Positions 41,636 through 51,126 of a stretch of 64,000 nucleotides of DNA are shown here, piece after piece. The stretch comes from Chitinophaga caseinilytica. GTDB taxonomy: Bacteria; Bacteroidota; Bacteroidia; Chitinophagales; Chitinophagaceae. Location: NCBI RefSeq assembly GCF_038396765.1, contig NZ_CP150096.1:1099001-1163000 (forward strand). The letters are read 5' to 3'. The stretch's first letter is position 1; every line of letters begins with the position of its first letter. The notes under the pieces were generated by a model. That model saw nothing but the letters and a program-made list of their open reading frames with translations, ran no database searches and was not told the DNA's origin. Position numbers and translations under genes: made by a program.

Positions 41636-41770
41636 TCCTTTCCCGTAACAGCCAGCCTATTGTAACAGAACCGAACCGTCTTTGAAAAACCTGTGGCCGC
41701 CTATCGCCGGTCAAGGCCTTGCATTTTCTAAACCCGGGAATGAATGTCCACCAACAATCACCAAAACGCT

Positions 41771-42589
41771 ATGCGCTTATTTTTCGCAGGCCTGTTTTCC
41801 TGCATTTGTATGCTCCCCGCCGCGCTCCGGGCCCAGGGCAACCTCCTGATCACCCCGATGCGCATCGTATTCGACGGTAAAAAGAAAGTACAGGAAGTGA
41901 ACCTCGCCAATACCGGAGACGATACGGCTCGGTACCTTATTTCACTGATCGAAATCCGCATGAAGGATAACGGAACTTTCGAGCATATCACCAGTGCCGA
42001 TACGGGACAGCGTTTCGCCAGCCCATTCATCCGCTTTTTCCCCCGCAGCGTTGTATTGCCGCCCCGCGAAGCGCAGGTGGTAAAACTGCAATTGTACAAC
42101 ACCAGCGAACTGGACAACGGCGAATACCGTTCTCATCTCTATTTACGCGCAGAGCCCAACCAGCCCGCCCTCGGTGAGCCGGAAGACCCGCCGGCCGATC
42201 CGGAAGGGATTTCCATCAAACTGACGCCGGTATTCGGTATTTCCATCCCCGTCATCGTCCGGAACGGCGACCAGCACGCGGATGTATCTATCGACAGCCT
42301 GGGTGTGATCGGGAAGGGCGACACCGCGAAACTGAAAGTCACGTTCAAAAGAAGCGGGAACATTTCCGTGTATGGCGACATCCGGGTGGAACATATCAGT
42401 CCTGACGGGAAGCGCAGCAGCGCCGGCCTCGTGAAAGGCGTGGCGGTGTATACGCCGAACGAGCGGCGGAGCATCCTGTTGCCGCTCAAAAAAGGGCCCG
42501 ATTATACGAAAGGCCGGTTGGAGATAAGTTATGGACCGGAAGAAACCACGGATCCGCCGCTGGCGCGGGCGGCGCTTCCCCTGCGATAG
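41771..42589 (+). CDS. PapD-like periplasmic fimbrial chaperone
   Basis: About 272 residues with signal peptide MRLFFAGLFSCICMLPAALRAQ. The mature chain begins GNLLITPMRIVFDGKKKVQEVNLANTGDDTARYLISLIE, the first-domain pattern of pilus chaperones (strand, Arg/Lys-rich edge strand, N-x-G), continues FIRFFPRSVVLPPREAQVVKL (the P-x-x-x-x-L strand G1-like motif) and a second Ig-like domain (DVSIDSLGVIGKGDTAKLKVTFKRSGNIS). Chaperones of this fold cap fimbrial subunits in the periplasm. The ATG at 41744 is an alternative start. The gene follows the first DUF4402 subunit and precedes the giant protein. Confidence 0.82.
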   Translation: MRLFFAGLFSCICMLPAALRAQGNLLITPMRIVFDGKKKVQEVNLANTGDDTARYLISLIEIRMKDNGTFEHITSADTGQRFASPFIRFFPRSVVLPPREAQVVKLQLYNTSELDNGEYRSHLYLRAEPNQPALGEPEDPPADPEGISIKLTPVFGISIPVIVRNGDQHADVSIDSLGVIGKGDTAKLKVTFKRSGNISVYGDIRVEHISPDGKRSSAGLVKGVAVYTPNERRSILLPLKKGPDYTKGRLEISYGPEETTDPPLARAALPLR

Positions 42590-42634
42590 TATCAACGGCT
42601 GTGCGGCACGCCTGCCGGCAATTAACTCCATGGA

Positions 42635-45600
42635 ATGAAAACCGTTTACAATACAGTAATTTTAGCGATCGTATTTATGGCCGGAATGGCCTGGCCGCGT
42701 ATTGCCCAGGCGCAAACCACCAGCTGGAAAGGAACGGTCAGCACCAGCTGGTCGAACGCCGCGAACTGGACGAACGGCGTGCCCAGCGCCACTGTAGATG
42801 CAGTGATCGGGGATGCGAGCTTCACCGGCCTGTGGGACCCATACATCAGTGCGAGCGCCGCCACGAAAAACCTCACGATCGGCGCCACGAACGTACCGCT
42901 CCTGACGATCGCCAAAGCATTGACGGTAAACGGAAACCTGACGATCAATTCAGGCGGATCGGTGTCGCACCGCGGCGTTACGCTTACGGTAAAAGGCAAC
43001 TGGACGAACGGGGGATCGTATACGGGAACATCCACGTCTTCCCGCGTCAATTTCGCCGGAACGGCGCAAACCATCAGCGCCACGGTTACCCCTACTTTCC
43101 GGAGACTGAGTATCAACGCGGGCAGCACGGTCACCCTGCAGTCGAACATCGCGGTGAATGTTGCCTTGACGGTCAGCGGGACTTTCACGCCCGTGGAGGC
43201 CACGCCCCCGGTGGTGTCTGGTAGCGGCACGCTGACGGTAGACGCTACCGGCATCCTGAATGTTACCGCGGCCACATATGCGGGGAATTATGCGAATACC
43301 GGCACCACTACCCTGGCTGCAGGTTCGGTAGTTGCCTACAGCGCCACCACGCGCGCGCAGACCGTCAGGAATAACCTTACCTACTCTACATTACGGATCA
43401 GCGGTGCATCCACCGTCAAAACGCTGGCGGGCAACCTCAATACGCTGAACGCCACCACTTCGGCGGCGGGGCGCATCGAGGTGCAATCGGGTACGCTGGA
43501 CCTGTCCACTTTTACCGCCAACCGCGGAACGACCGTAGCCGGTGGAAGCCTGCTGGTGTTCAACGGCGCGACGTTCCGGCTATCGGGAACATCGAATTAT
43601 CCTACGGGTTTCGCGGCGAACGATCTGCGGATTACGAGCACCGTGGAATATTACGGCGGCGCGCAAACCGTGTCGGCCCAAACGTATGGCAACCTATCGT
43701 TGACGGGCAATTCCGGCGCGGCGGTCAAAACGATGCCGGGCACGGCTTTCACGGTGGAGGGGAGTCTCAGCAGCACACAGGGCACGGCCACTTCGGTGAG
43801 TTTTACCGCAGCATCGGCCATTACGGTGAATGGAAGCGTGAGTATCGGAACGGGTACCACTTTTAATGGCGGGAGTTTCACCCATAATTTTTCCGGGAAT
43901 TTAACCGTAACCGGTGTGCTGACGGGCGGCACCAGTACCATCCGGATGGCAGGTGCAGGCAGTGTGATCGGCGGAGCTGGCACGCATAATTATTTCAACC
44001 TCACCATCGCGGCAACGGGCATTACTGCCGGGGCCGAGGCGGCGGTGAATGTTTCGGGGGATTTGACGAGCGTGGAGCCAGGCGCGTTCACGCATGCTAC
44101 CGGCGGCACTTTCACCATGTCGGGCACCGGCAAATCGATCATAGGTGCCAACTTTATTTTCGACAATCTTGCGGTGACGGGCTCCGTCAGCAGCGCCGCC
44201 ACCATAGAAGTGAGAAGCAATTTGACGGTGAACGGGACGTTCACGGGAACGGGCGGGAACGTCATCATGTCGGGCGCGTCGAAATCCATCGCGGGAACGG
44301 GCACCATCGTATTCGGGAGCCTTTCTCCATCGGGTACCATTTCCACCGCTATCTCCTTTACCGTCAACACCGCGCTGGACGTGAGCGGAACATTTACGGC
44401 CACGGCAGGAACGGTCACTTTCGCGGCCACGAGCAGTTTGCGCGGCACGGCGAATCTTTTCAACGCCACGGTAAACGGCACATCTTTCACCATGAACTCC
44501 AACGCGGTGCTAGGCGTGGCCGGCGCTTACACGGTAACGGCGGGAACGGTGGACGTGACGACCAACATCCCCAATACCGTAATTTATAACGGCACAGGCG
44601 CACAGAATGTACGGGCCGGCACGTACCATCACCTGACGCTCGGCGGCGGAGGAACGAAGACGGCGCTTGGCGCCACCACCGCCAACGGGAACCTCAGCAT
44701 CCTCGCCGGCAGCACTTTCAGCAGCGGCACCAATACGCACACGGTTTTCGGGAACTGGTCGAACCTCGGGACTTTCACCGCCGGCAGCGGCACCGTTTCC
44801 CTGAACGGGACGCAGCCCGCAGATGTGAGCGGCAACAATACGTTCAACATCCTCACCGTCAACAAAGCCGCGGCCACCACGGCCGTCAACCTCCTGAGCA
44901 ACACCACCGTGGCAACGCTGAACATGACCAGCGGCTGGATGAATACCGGCGCCAACACGGTCACGATCACCACAACCCGCAACAATTCCGGTATCATCCT
45001 CGGCTCCATCAAGCGGCAACATAGTTTCACGATCGGAACGGCCTACGCCTTCGAAAGCCCGAACAACCTCATCACCCTGACCGGCCTCAATTCCCTTTCG
45101 TCTATCACCGTAACCGTCCGCCGCACCACGGTATCCGACTTCCCCGCCGGTGCGAGCATCAACCGGGAATACACCGTCACTTCCGAAGGGCTGCTCAATG
45201 TTTCGCTGGTGACCATGCGGCTGCATTACGAAGACGATGAGCTGAATGGCAACCCCGAAGCGGGGCTGGGCCTCTGGCGGAATACCGCCGGCACCTGGGC
45301 GGCATTGGGAAAAAGCAGCAACAGCACCACGAGCAATTACGTGGAACAGACCAGCCTGCTGACGCTGAACGGCCGTTACACGCTTTCCGGCTCTGTGAAC
45401 ATCGCCCGGTGGAACGGAAAGATCAGCAGCGATTGGCATACAGCGGGCAACTGGTCGGTGGTGCAAGGCTCGCCGACATTGCCGCCCGGCCCGAACGATA
45501 TCGCGGTAGTGGGCGACACCAATTTCGTGAACCAGCCGGTGATTTCGGCGGCGGTAAACGTACAGGGGCTTTACTTCGGCAGCATAAAAGCGGCTACCAT

Positions 45601-48600
45601 CAATATGACGGGCGGATCCTTGACCACCAGCGGCAACATCGCCGGCGTCTGGACGCTCAACGCGATTCACACCATCAATGCGGGGAACCAGAACGTAACC
45701 GTGAACGGCGATCTTCAGCTGTCTGACGGTACGGCCGGGCATTCCATCAACATGAATATCGGCAACGGCAACCTGGCAGTGACGGGCGGCGTTACGCAGG
45801 CCGGCGATGCGGCGGTGAATGTTACCGGAAGCGCCAATTTCTCGATCGGGGGAAGTTACACGTATACCGGCGGAACGTTTACGGCGGGAAGCGGAACGAC
45901 CACTTACAACGGCGCAGCCACGCAGACGGTGGCGGGATTGAATTACAACCATCTCACGATACAGAAGCCTGCGGGCACGGCGTTGCTCGCGGCACCGGCC
46001 ACACTTGCCGGCGACCTGGCGGTCAATTCCGGGGAGTTCAATTTGAACGGGTCCAACATTACGGCGCAAAACGTAACGATCGCCACGGGCGCCACTGTAC
46101 AGGGAAGCACCGCCACCATCACGGCTTCCGGCAACTGGAGCAACGCCGGGACGTTTGTGCCCGGCTCGGGAACGGTAGTGCTCACCGGCGCCAATCCGCA
46201 AGATATTTCGGCGACGGCCTTCAACAATCTTACCGTCAATAAATCTTCCGGCGTTGCGACGTTGGCGGGAAATATCAGCCTGGGCGGAAATCTTTCCATA
46301 ACGAGCGGCGGGCTCGCGCTCGGAACGTTCACCGCCAACCGGACCGCCGCAGGCGGGTCGATGACCATGGCCAGCGGTACCACGCTGAATGCCGGCGGTG
46401 CGAATAATTTCCCGTCCGGATTTTCTACTTACGCGCTGAATGCCGCGAGCTCCGTAATGTACGATGGAGCCGTGGCGCAAAGCGTGGCGGGGAACATCAC
46501 ATACGGGAACCTGCTGTTCAGCAATGGGGGCGGCGCGGCCAAGACGTTGCTGAATACCATTTCCGTGGGCGGGAACCTGACTATCAACAGCGGGGCCACC
46601 CTGGCCGGGAGTATATATACCATCAACCTTTCCGGGAACTGGATCAACGGCGGCACCTTAACACCCGGTACCAGCACGCTGACCCTGAACGGCGCCGGCA
46701 AAACCATTTCGGGGAGCAATGTTTTCAACCGCGTAACCGTGTACGGCAGTTATACCGTGGCGGGAGGTGATATCACCTATAACGGATTGCTTAACATCAC
46801 TGCCACCGGCTCCTACGACGCCGGCGGCGGAACGGCCATCGTGAACGGAGACCTCACCAACAGCGGATCGCTCGTCAGCAACGGTACCACCACGTTCTCC
46901 GGCACCCAATTGCAAACGATCCGGTTCATCAATGCCGTTACTTCCAGTTCCACGGGTATCATCAATTTTAACGGCAACGTAGCGCCGGTCCTCAATTCCA
47001 CCAGCCGGCCCTCCTACGCAACGCTCAATATCAACAACACGGCCGGCGTGACTGCGAGCGTGGGGTGGGACGTATTCGTCGCCTTCAACATTTCCAGCGG
47101 CGCCACCTGGAATTCGGGCGGCGGCACGCACAACATTTACGGCAGCTTTACCAACAATGGCACCGTGACCAGCGGCGGCACCATCAATTTCCTGCCTGCC
47201 GTGCCGCGTACCATTCAATTATCCGGCACCGGGTTCTCCAGCACCGGCACCGTGGTTTTCGGCGGTACGGGCGCTACCAGCGTAACCGGATCGCCCACAT
47301 CGATGAACAACGTCGTTATCTCGAATTCCGGCGGCGTAACGCCGTCTGCCAATTGGGGCATGACGGGCAGCTTCCTCATCGCCAACGGCGCCATATTCAA
47401 TGCGGGCACCTATACCTTCACTGTGGGCGAAGACCTCGAAAGCAACGGCACCCTCAACGGCGGAACGTCCACCTTCAACCTGACTTCCATCTCCGGACAA
47501 GGCAATTTGTCCGGTTCGCACGGCACCACTTTTTACGACCTCGTCATCACCGGCACCATTTCGGCCGAATCGGACTACAACGTCAGCCATAACTTTACCA
47601 ATAACGGCACCTACGACGGTGAGCCCGGTACGCTGACCATGACCGGCCCCCTCACGGGTACCATCACCAGCGCTTCCCTCGCGTCTTTCGACCTGGCTTA
47701 TTTCACGATCCTGAAAGACCCCGGCGGCATCGTCACCCTCGGCAAACCGTTGACGGGCGTTGTGGCGATGGATGTGTCGCAAGGGATTTTCGACATCGGC
47801 GCCAATACCATTACGGAAAACGCGGGATTGATGACGCTGGAAGACGGCGGCCGCCTCATTATCCGCGGCACCAACTCGCTGCCGGCGTTTACGGATTACA
47901 GCGTAGACACGCTCAGTACCGTGGAGTACGCGGGCAGTACACAGGCGTTATCTTCCGCCACCGAATACGGCAACCTCGTGATTTCCGCTGCCGGTAACAA
48001 AACTGCTTCCGCCGTCCTCCATATCATGAACGATTTTACGCTGACGGCCGGCACCTTCATTCCCGGGGCATTCGCAGATACTATCGCCGGCAACTGGACC
48101 ATGTCGGGAGGAACGTTCACCAATACCGGGTCTACCATGGTTTTTGCCGGCACCGGAACGCAACAGGTGTCTACCATCGCGCCATTCAATCATTTCACGG
48201 TGAATAAAGCGGCCGGGTTCGTGCAATTGGCGACCGACGTCACGGTGAACGGAACGCTGAATTTCCTGGCCAGGAACATCCGGACGGGAGACATGACCGT
48301 TATTATGCCCACGGGCAGCAACGTTACCGGCGCCGCCCAGGCCACGGGATGGGTTTTCGGTAATCTGCGGAAACCGGTACCCACCGGCACCGGCGTAGCG
48401 CGCACGTTCGAAGTGGGCGACAGTCTCCGTTACGCCCCCGCAACGCTCACTTTCGCCAGCGTGGGAACCGCAGGAACGGTAACCGCCAAAACGGTGGGCG
48501 CAGACCTGCCGGATCTGAACCTGTCCGGCATGGACGCAGCGAAGAGCGTGAACCGGTATTGGGTTTATACGAACGCAGGCACCGTGTTCACATCGGTAGC

Positions 48601-50599
48601 CGCTACCCTGAACTGGAACGCCGCCGATGTGGATGCGGGCGTGAATGCAGCGAACCTGCGGGTAGCGAACGTGGCCGGCGCAACACGTACCTTACCCGTG
48701 GTTAACTCGGCCACCACCACGTCTATCGCCGTGTCTGGAATCGGCGCTTTGGGAACGATGGCCGTGGCGGAACTGATCGCCAGCATCAACTGGTCGGGCG
48801 ATCTCAGCACCAACTGGTACACCACCGGCAACTGGACGGGCGGAGTTGTGCCCTTGCAAACGAGCAATGTCGTAATCCCCACCGGCAGGCCCAATTATCC
48901 GAACGTTACCACCGGCACCGCCACCGCGAACGATCTGTCCATTCAAACCGGCGCGTCCGTGACCGTGAGCACCGGGCTGCTGCGGATCAGCGGCGCGATC
49001 ACTTCTTCAGGAACATTCACCGTGAACGACGGCAGCATCGAGTTGAACGGGGCAGCGGCGCAATCCATCCCGGCAGGCATATTCGCCGGCAACGAAATCC
49101 GGAACCTGACGGTCAATAATGCCGCGGGCGTTTCCCTCGGCGGGACGCTCCTCGTCAACGGTATCTTGAAAATCACGACCGGGCAACTTTCGGCCGGCAG
49201 CTTCCTCACGCTCGGTTCCACCGCGGCCAGAACGGCGCTCATCGACGGTTCGGGCGGCGGACAGGTGAACGGCACCGTTACCATGCTCCGGTATGTGCCC
49301 ACCGGCTTCGGGTACAAATATCTCGCATCGCCCTTCCAGGCTGCTACCGTCAATGAACTGGCCGACGAAGTGAACCTTGCTTCCACGTTCCCCTTGCTGT
49401 ACCGGTACGATGAGAACAAAACTTCTTCCGGCTGGACGGCCTATACCACAGCAGCATCGCCCCTGGTGCCGATGCGCGGGTATACCGCCAATCTCGGAAC
49501 GTCGGCCTCGCCCGTTACGATCGATGTGGCGGGAACGGTGAACAACGGGGCAGTGAGCCTCGCGCTGCAGAACAATAACCAGCCTTATACCAAAGGGTTC
49601 CAGCTCGCTGGTAATCCCTACCCCTCGCCTATCGACTGGAATGCGGCGGCAGGGTGGACCAAAACCAATATCGACGATGCGGTGTATTATTTCAATGCCA
49701 GCGCCACCGATCAATACGGCGGAACGTATAGTTCGTTCATCAACGGGATTTCCAGCGATGGGGTGGCGAACAATGTGATCCCCGCCATGCAGGGCTTCTT
49801 CGTGCACGTCAGCGACGGAACTTATCCGGTGATTGGGACGTTGGGCACCACCAACGCGGTGAGGATCAATAACCTGACGCCCGTTTTCCATCGGAAATAC
49901 CCGAAAAACGCACCGTTGCTGCGGCTGTCGGCCGGCTTTGCCGACGAAGGGCAGCCGTCTGACCCAGCCGTCCTGTATTTCGATACGGCCGGCGTTCGCG
50001 GGTTCGACAAAGAACAGGATGCGCTCAAGATTTACAATACCGACAAGCGTGTGCCCAACCTGTTCGTGCAGATGGCAGACAAGCGGGAAGTTTCCGTGAA
50101 ATCCTGGCCCGTGTTCATCGACACGGCAGACGTGATCGCGCTGCGGCTCGTTACCGAGCGAAGCGGTATGATCACTTTCCGCGTCGACAACCTGGAGCGG
50201 ATGCCGGCCGGCAGGAACATCTATCTCTACGATTCGGCCATGAAACGAAGTCTGCAGTTGGTACCCGGCACGCAGTACCGGCTCGATCTGCCTTCGGGCG
50301 ACCATAAAGAACGTTTTTACCTGGTGTTCGCGCCGCGAGGTGCCGTGGGGACGAGCGAGCCGGAAGGCGCATATTATGCTTATGTTTCCGGCGGACAGCT
50401 GTTCGGATATTTCTCCCATGCACCGGGAGACCGTTGTACCGTTACCGTTACGAACATGCTGGGCCAGGAGCTTTACCGGAAAGAGCTTTCCGGCGCAGGC
50501 CGCCACGCGTTGGGCAGCGGGTACAGCGGCGGGATGTACGTCGTCAGTTTCAGGACCAGCGAAAAAACGGAGAACAGAAAAGTAATGATCAATAAATGA
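42635..50599 (+). CDS. Giant repeat adhesin with type IX sorting domain
   Basis: 2654 residues. Signal peptide 1-26. Three short W-G/NW modules open the main blocks: SWKGTVSTSWSNAANWTNGVP near 29, RWNGKISSDWHTAGNW near 925, and NWSGDLSTNWYTTGNWTGG near 2052. Between them lie dozens of degenerate Gly/Thr/Ser/Asn-rich beta repeats (GNLTINSGG, FNNLTVNK, AQTVSG), as in beta-helix adhesins. A beta-sandwich region ends the first and second blocks (about 790-920 and 1905-2045). A sandwich with GNPYPSPIDW precedes the C-terminal type IX sorting domain (about 2570-2654; NMLGQELYRKELSG, GGMYVVSF, NRKVMINK). It should be exported by the type IX system and anchored or released at the surface. The start of the next gene overlaps its stop by 4 bp. 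Confidence 0.88.
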   Translation: MKTVYNTVILAIVFMAGMAWPRIAQAQTTSWKGTVSTSWSNAANWTNGVPSATVDAVIGDASFTGLWDPYISASAATKNLTIGATNVPLLTIAKALTVNGNLTINSGGSVSHRGVTLTVKGNWTNGGSYTGTSTSSRVNFAGTAQTISATVTPTFRRLSINAGSTVTLQSNIAVNVALTVSGTFTPVEATPPVVSGSGTLTVDATGILNVTAATYAGNYANTGTTTLAAGSVVAYSATTRAQTVRNNLTYSTLRISGASTVKTLAGNLNTLNATTSAAGRIEVQSGTLDLSTFTANRGTTVAGGSLLVFNGATFRLSGTSNYPTGFAANDLRITSTVEYYGGAQTVSAQTYGNLSLTGNSGAAVKTMPGTAFTVEGSLSSTQGTATSVSFTAASAITVNGSVSIGTGTTFNGGSFTHNFSGNLTVTGVLTGGTSTIRMAGAGSVIGGAGTHNYFNLTIAATGITAGAEAAVNVSGDLTSVEPGAFTHATGGTFTMSGTGKSIIGANFIFDNLAVTGSVSSAATIEVRSNLTVNGTFTGTGGNVIMSGASKSIAGTGTIVFGSLSPSGTISTAISFTVNTALDVSGTFTATAGTVTFAATSSLRGTANLFNATVNGTSFTMNSNAVLGVAGAYTVTAGTVDVTTNIPNTVIYNGTGAQNVRAGTYHHLTLGGGGTKTALGATTANGNLSILAGSTFSSGTNTHTVFGNWSNLGTFTAGSGTVSLNGTQPADVSGNNTFNILTVNKAAATTAVNLLSNTTVATLNMTSGWMNTGANTVTITTTRNNSGIILGSIKRQHSFTIGTAYAFESPNNLITLTGLNSLSSITVTVRRTTVSDFPAGASINREYTVTSEGLLNVSLVTMRLHYEDDELNGNPEAGLGLWRNTAGTWAALGKSSNSTTSNYVEQTSLLTLNGRYTLSGSVNIARWNGKISSDWHTAGNWSVVQGSPTLPPGPNDIAVVGDTNFVNQPVISAAVNVQGLYFGSIKAATINMTGGSLTTSGNIAGVWTLNAIHTINAGNQNVTVNGDLQLSDGTAGHSINMNIGNGNLAVTGGVTQAGDAAVNVTGSANFSIGGSYTYTGGTFTAGSGTTTYNGAATQTVAGLNYNHLTIQKPAGTALLAAPATLAGDLAVNSGEFNLNGSNITAQNVTIATGATVQGSTATITASGNWSNAGTFVPGSGTVVLTGANPQDISATAFNNLTVNKSSGVATLAGNISLGGNLSITSGGLALGTFTANRTAAGGSMTMASGTTLNAGGANNFPSGFSTYALNAASSVMYDGAVAQSVAGNITYGNLLFSNGGGAAKTLLNTISVGGNLTINSGATLAGSIYTINLSGNWINGGTLTPGTSTLTLNGAGKTISGSNVFNRVTVYGSYTVAGGDITYNGLLNITATGSYDAGGGTAIVNGDLTNSGSLVSNGTTTFSGTQLQTIRFINAVTSSSTGIINFNGNVAPVLNSTSRPSYATLNINNTAGVTASVGWDVFVAFNISSGATWNSGGGTHNIYGSFTNNGTVTSGGTINFLPAVPRTIQLSGTGFSSTGTVVFGGTGATSVTGSPTSMNNVVISNSGGVTPSANWGMTGSFLIANGAIFNAGTYTFTVGEDLESNGTLNGGTSTFNLTSISGQGNLSGSHGTTFYDLVITGTISAESDYNVSHNFTNNGTYDGEPGTLTMTGPLTGTITSASLASFDLAYFTILKDPGGIVTLGKPLTGVVAMDVSQGIFDIGANTITENAGLMTLEDGGRLIIRGTNSLPAFTDYSVDTLSTVEYAGSTQALSSATEYGNLVISAAGNKTASAVLHIMNDFTLTAGTFIPGAFADTIAGNWTMSGGTFTNTGSTMVFAGTGTQQVSTIAPFNHFTVNKAAGFVQLATDVTVNGTLNFLARNIRTGDMTVIMPTGSNVTGAAQATGWVFGNLRKPVPTGTGVARTFEVGDSLRYAPATLTFASVGTAGTVTAKTVGADLPDLNLSGMDAAKSVNRYWVYTNAGTVFTSVAATLNWNAADVDAGVNAANLRVANVAGATRTLPVVNSATTTSIAVSGIGALGTMAVAELIASINWSGDLSTNWYTTGNWTGGVVPLQTSNVVIPTGRPNYPNVTTGTATANDLSIQTGASVTVSTGLLRISGAITSSGTFTVNDGSIELNGAAAQSIPAGIFAGNEIRNLTVNNAAGVSLGGTLLVNGILKITTGQLSAGSFLTLGSTAARTALIDGSGGGQVNGTVTMLRYVPTGFGYKYLASPFQAATVNELADEVNLASTFPLLYRYDENKTSSGWTAYTTAASPLVPMRGYTANLGTSASPVTIDVAGTVNNGAVSLALQNNNQPYTKGFQLAGNPYPSPIDWNAAAGWTKTNIDDAVYYFNASATDQYGGTYSSFINGISSDGVANNVIPAMQGFFVHVSDGTYPVIGTLGTTNAVRINNLTPVFHRKYPKNAPLLRLSAGFADEGQPSDPAVLYFDTAGVRGFDKEQDALKIYNTDKRVPNLFVQMADKREVSVKSWPVFIDTADVIALRLVTERSGMITFRVDNLERMPAGRNIYLYDSAMKRSLQLVPGTQYRLDLPSGDHKERFYLVFAPRGAVGTSEPEGAYYAYVSGGQLFGYFSHAPGDRCTVTVTNMLGQELYRKELSGAGRHALGSGYSGGMYVVSFRTSEKTENRKVMINK

Positions 50600-51126
50600 C
50601 CGGCATGAAAAGGGCAATCGGCAACATACGGCAATTGTTTACCGCGATCGTGATCATGGTGGCCCAACTGGCCATGATGGCGGATGCGCGGGCACAGGAG
50701 CCGCCGCCCCGGCCCATTTCCGTGCATGTAGACCCCGGGCAGGGGCTCATCTTCGGCGCGTTCTTCCTCGGTACGAGCGGCGGAACGGTCACCATCAACC
50801 CAGACGGGTCGCGGGTGATCATGGGCAGTATCGTGGGCGCTAACCTGGGATACCCGTTTTCCCCGGCCATTTTCGAAGTGCTGGCGAACCAGGGAACGCT
50901 CATCCAGGTGATGCGCGGGCCAGACGCCATTCTCACGGGCAGTAACGGTGGTACCATGACGATGCGGATCGGCACGCTCAGTACCGGCGATCAATTCATC
51001 ACAACGGCGCAGCCGCCAACGAGGAACCTCGTGCGGGTAGGCGGCATCCTCACCGTGGGCAGCCCGTCGGCCAACCCGGTAGGCGCCTACAGCGGAACGT
51101 TTCAATTAACCTTTATCCAGGAATGA
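50596..51126 (+). CDS. DUF4402 fimbrial-type subunit, second copy
   Basis: 176 residues with a signal peptide that runs to about ADARAQE. The mature protein keeps the DUF4402 outline: FGAFFLGTSGGTVTINPDGSRVIMGSIVG, then LIQVMRGPDAILTGSNGGTMTMRIG, then VRVGGILTVGSPSANPVGAYSGTFQLTFIQE. It differs clearly from the first copy and lacks its TGGV stretch, so the two may be major and minor (tip or base) subunits. ATGA overlaps with the giant adhesin upstream and the usher downstream point to translational coupling. Confidence 0.82.
   Translation: MTGMKRAIGNIRQLFTAIVIMVAQLAMMADARAQEPPPRPISVHVDPGQGLIFGAFFLGTSGGTVTINPDGSRVIMGSIVGANLGYPFSPAIFEVLANQGTLIQVMRGPDAILTGSNGGTMTMRIGTLSTGDQFITTAQPPTRNLVRVGGILTVGSPSANPVGAYSGTFQLTFIQE

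Noticed and set aside
44510..46480. A 656-codon open frame on the minus strand
   Set aside because: Antisense shadow of the repetitive adhesin gene, with an Arg/Gly-rich composition and no protein landmarks.
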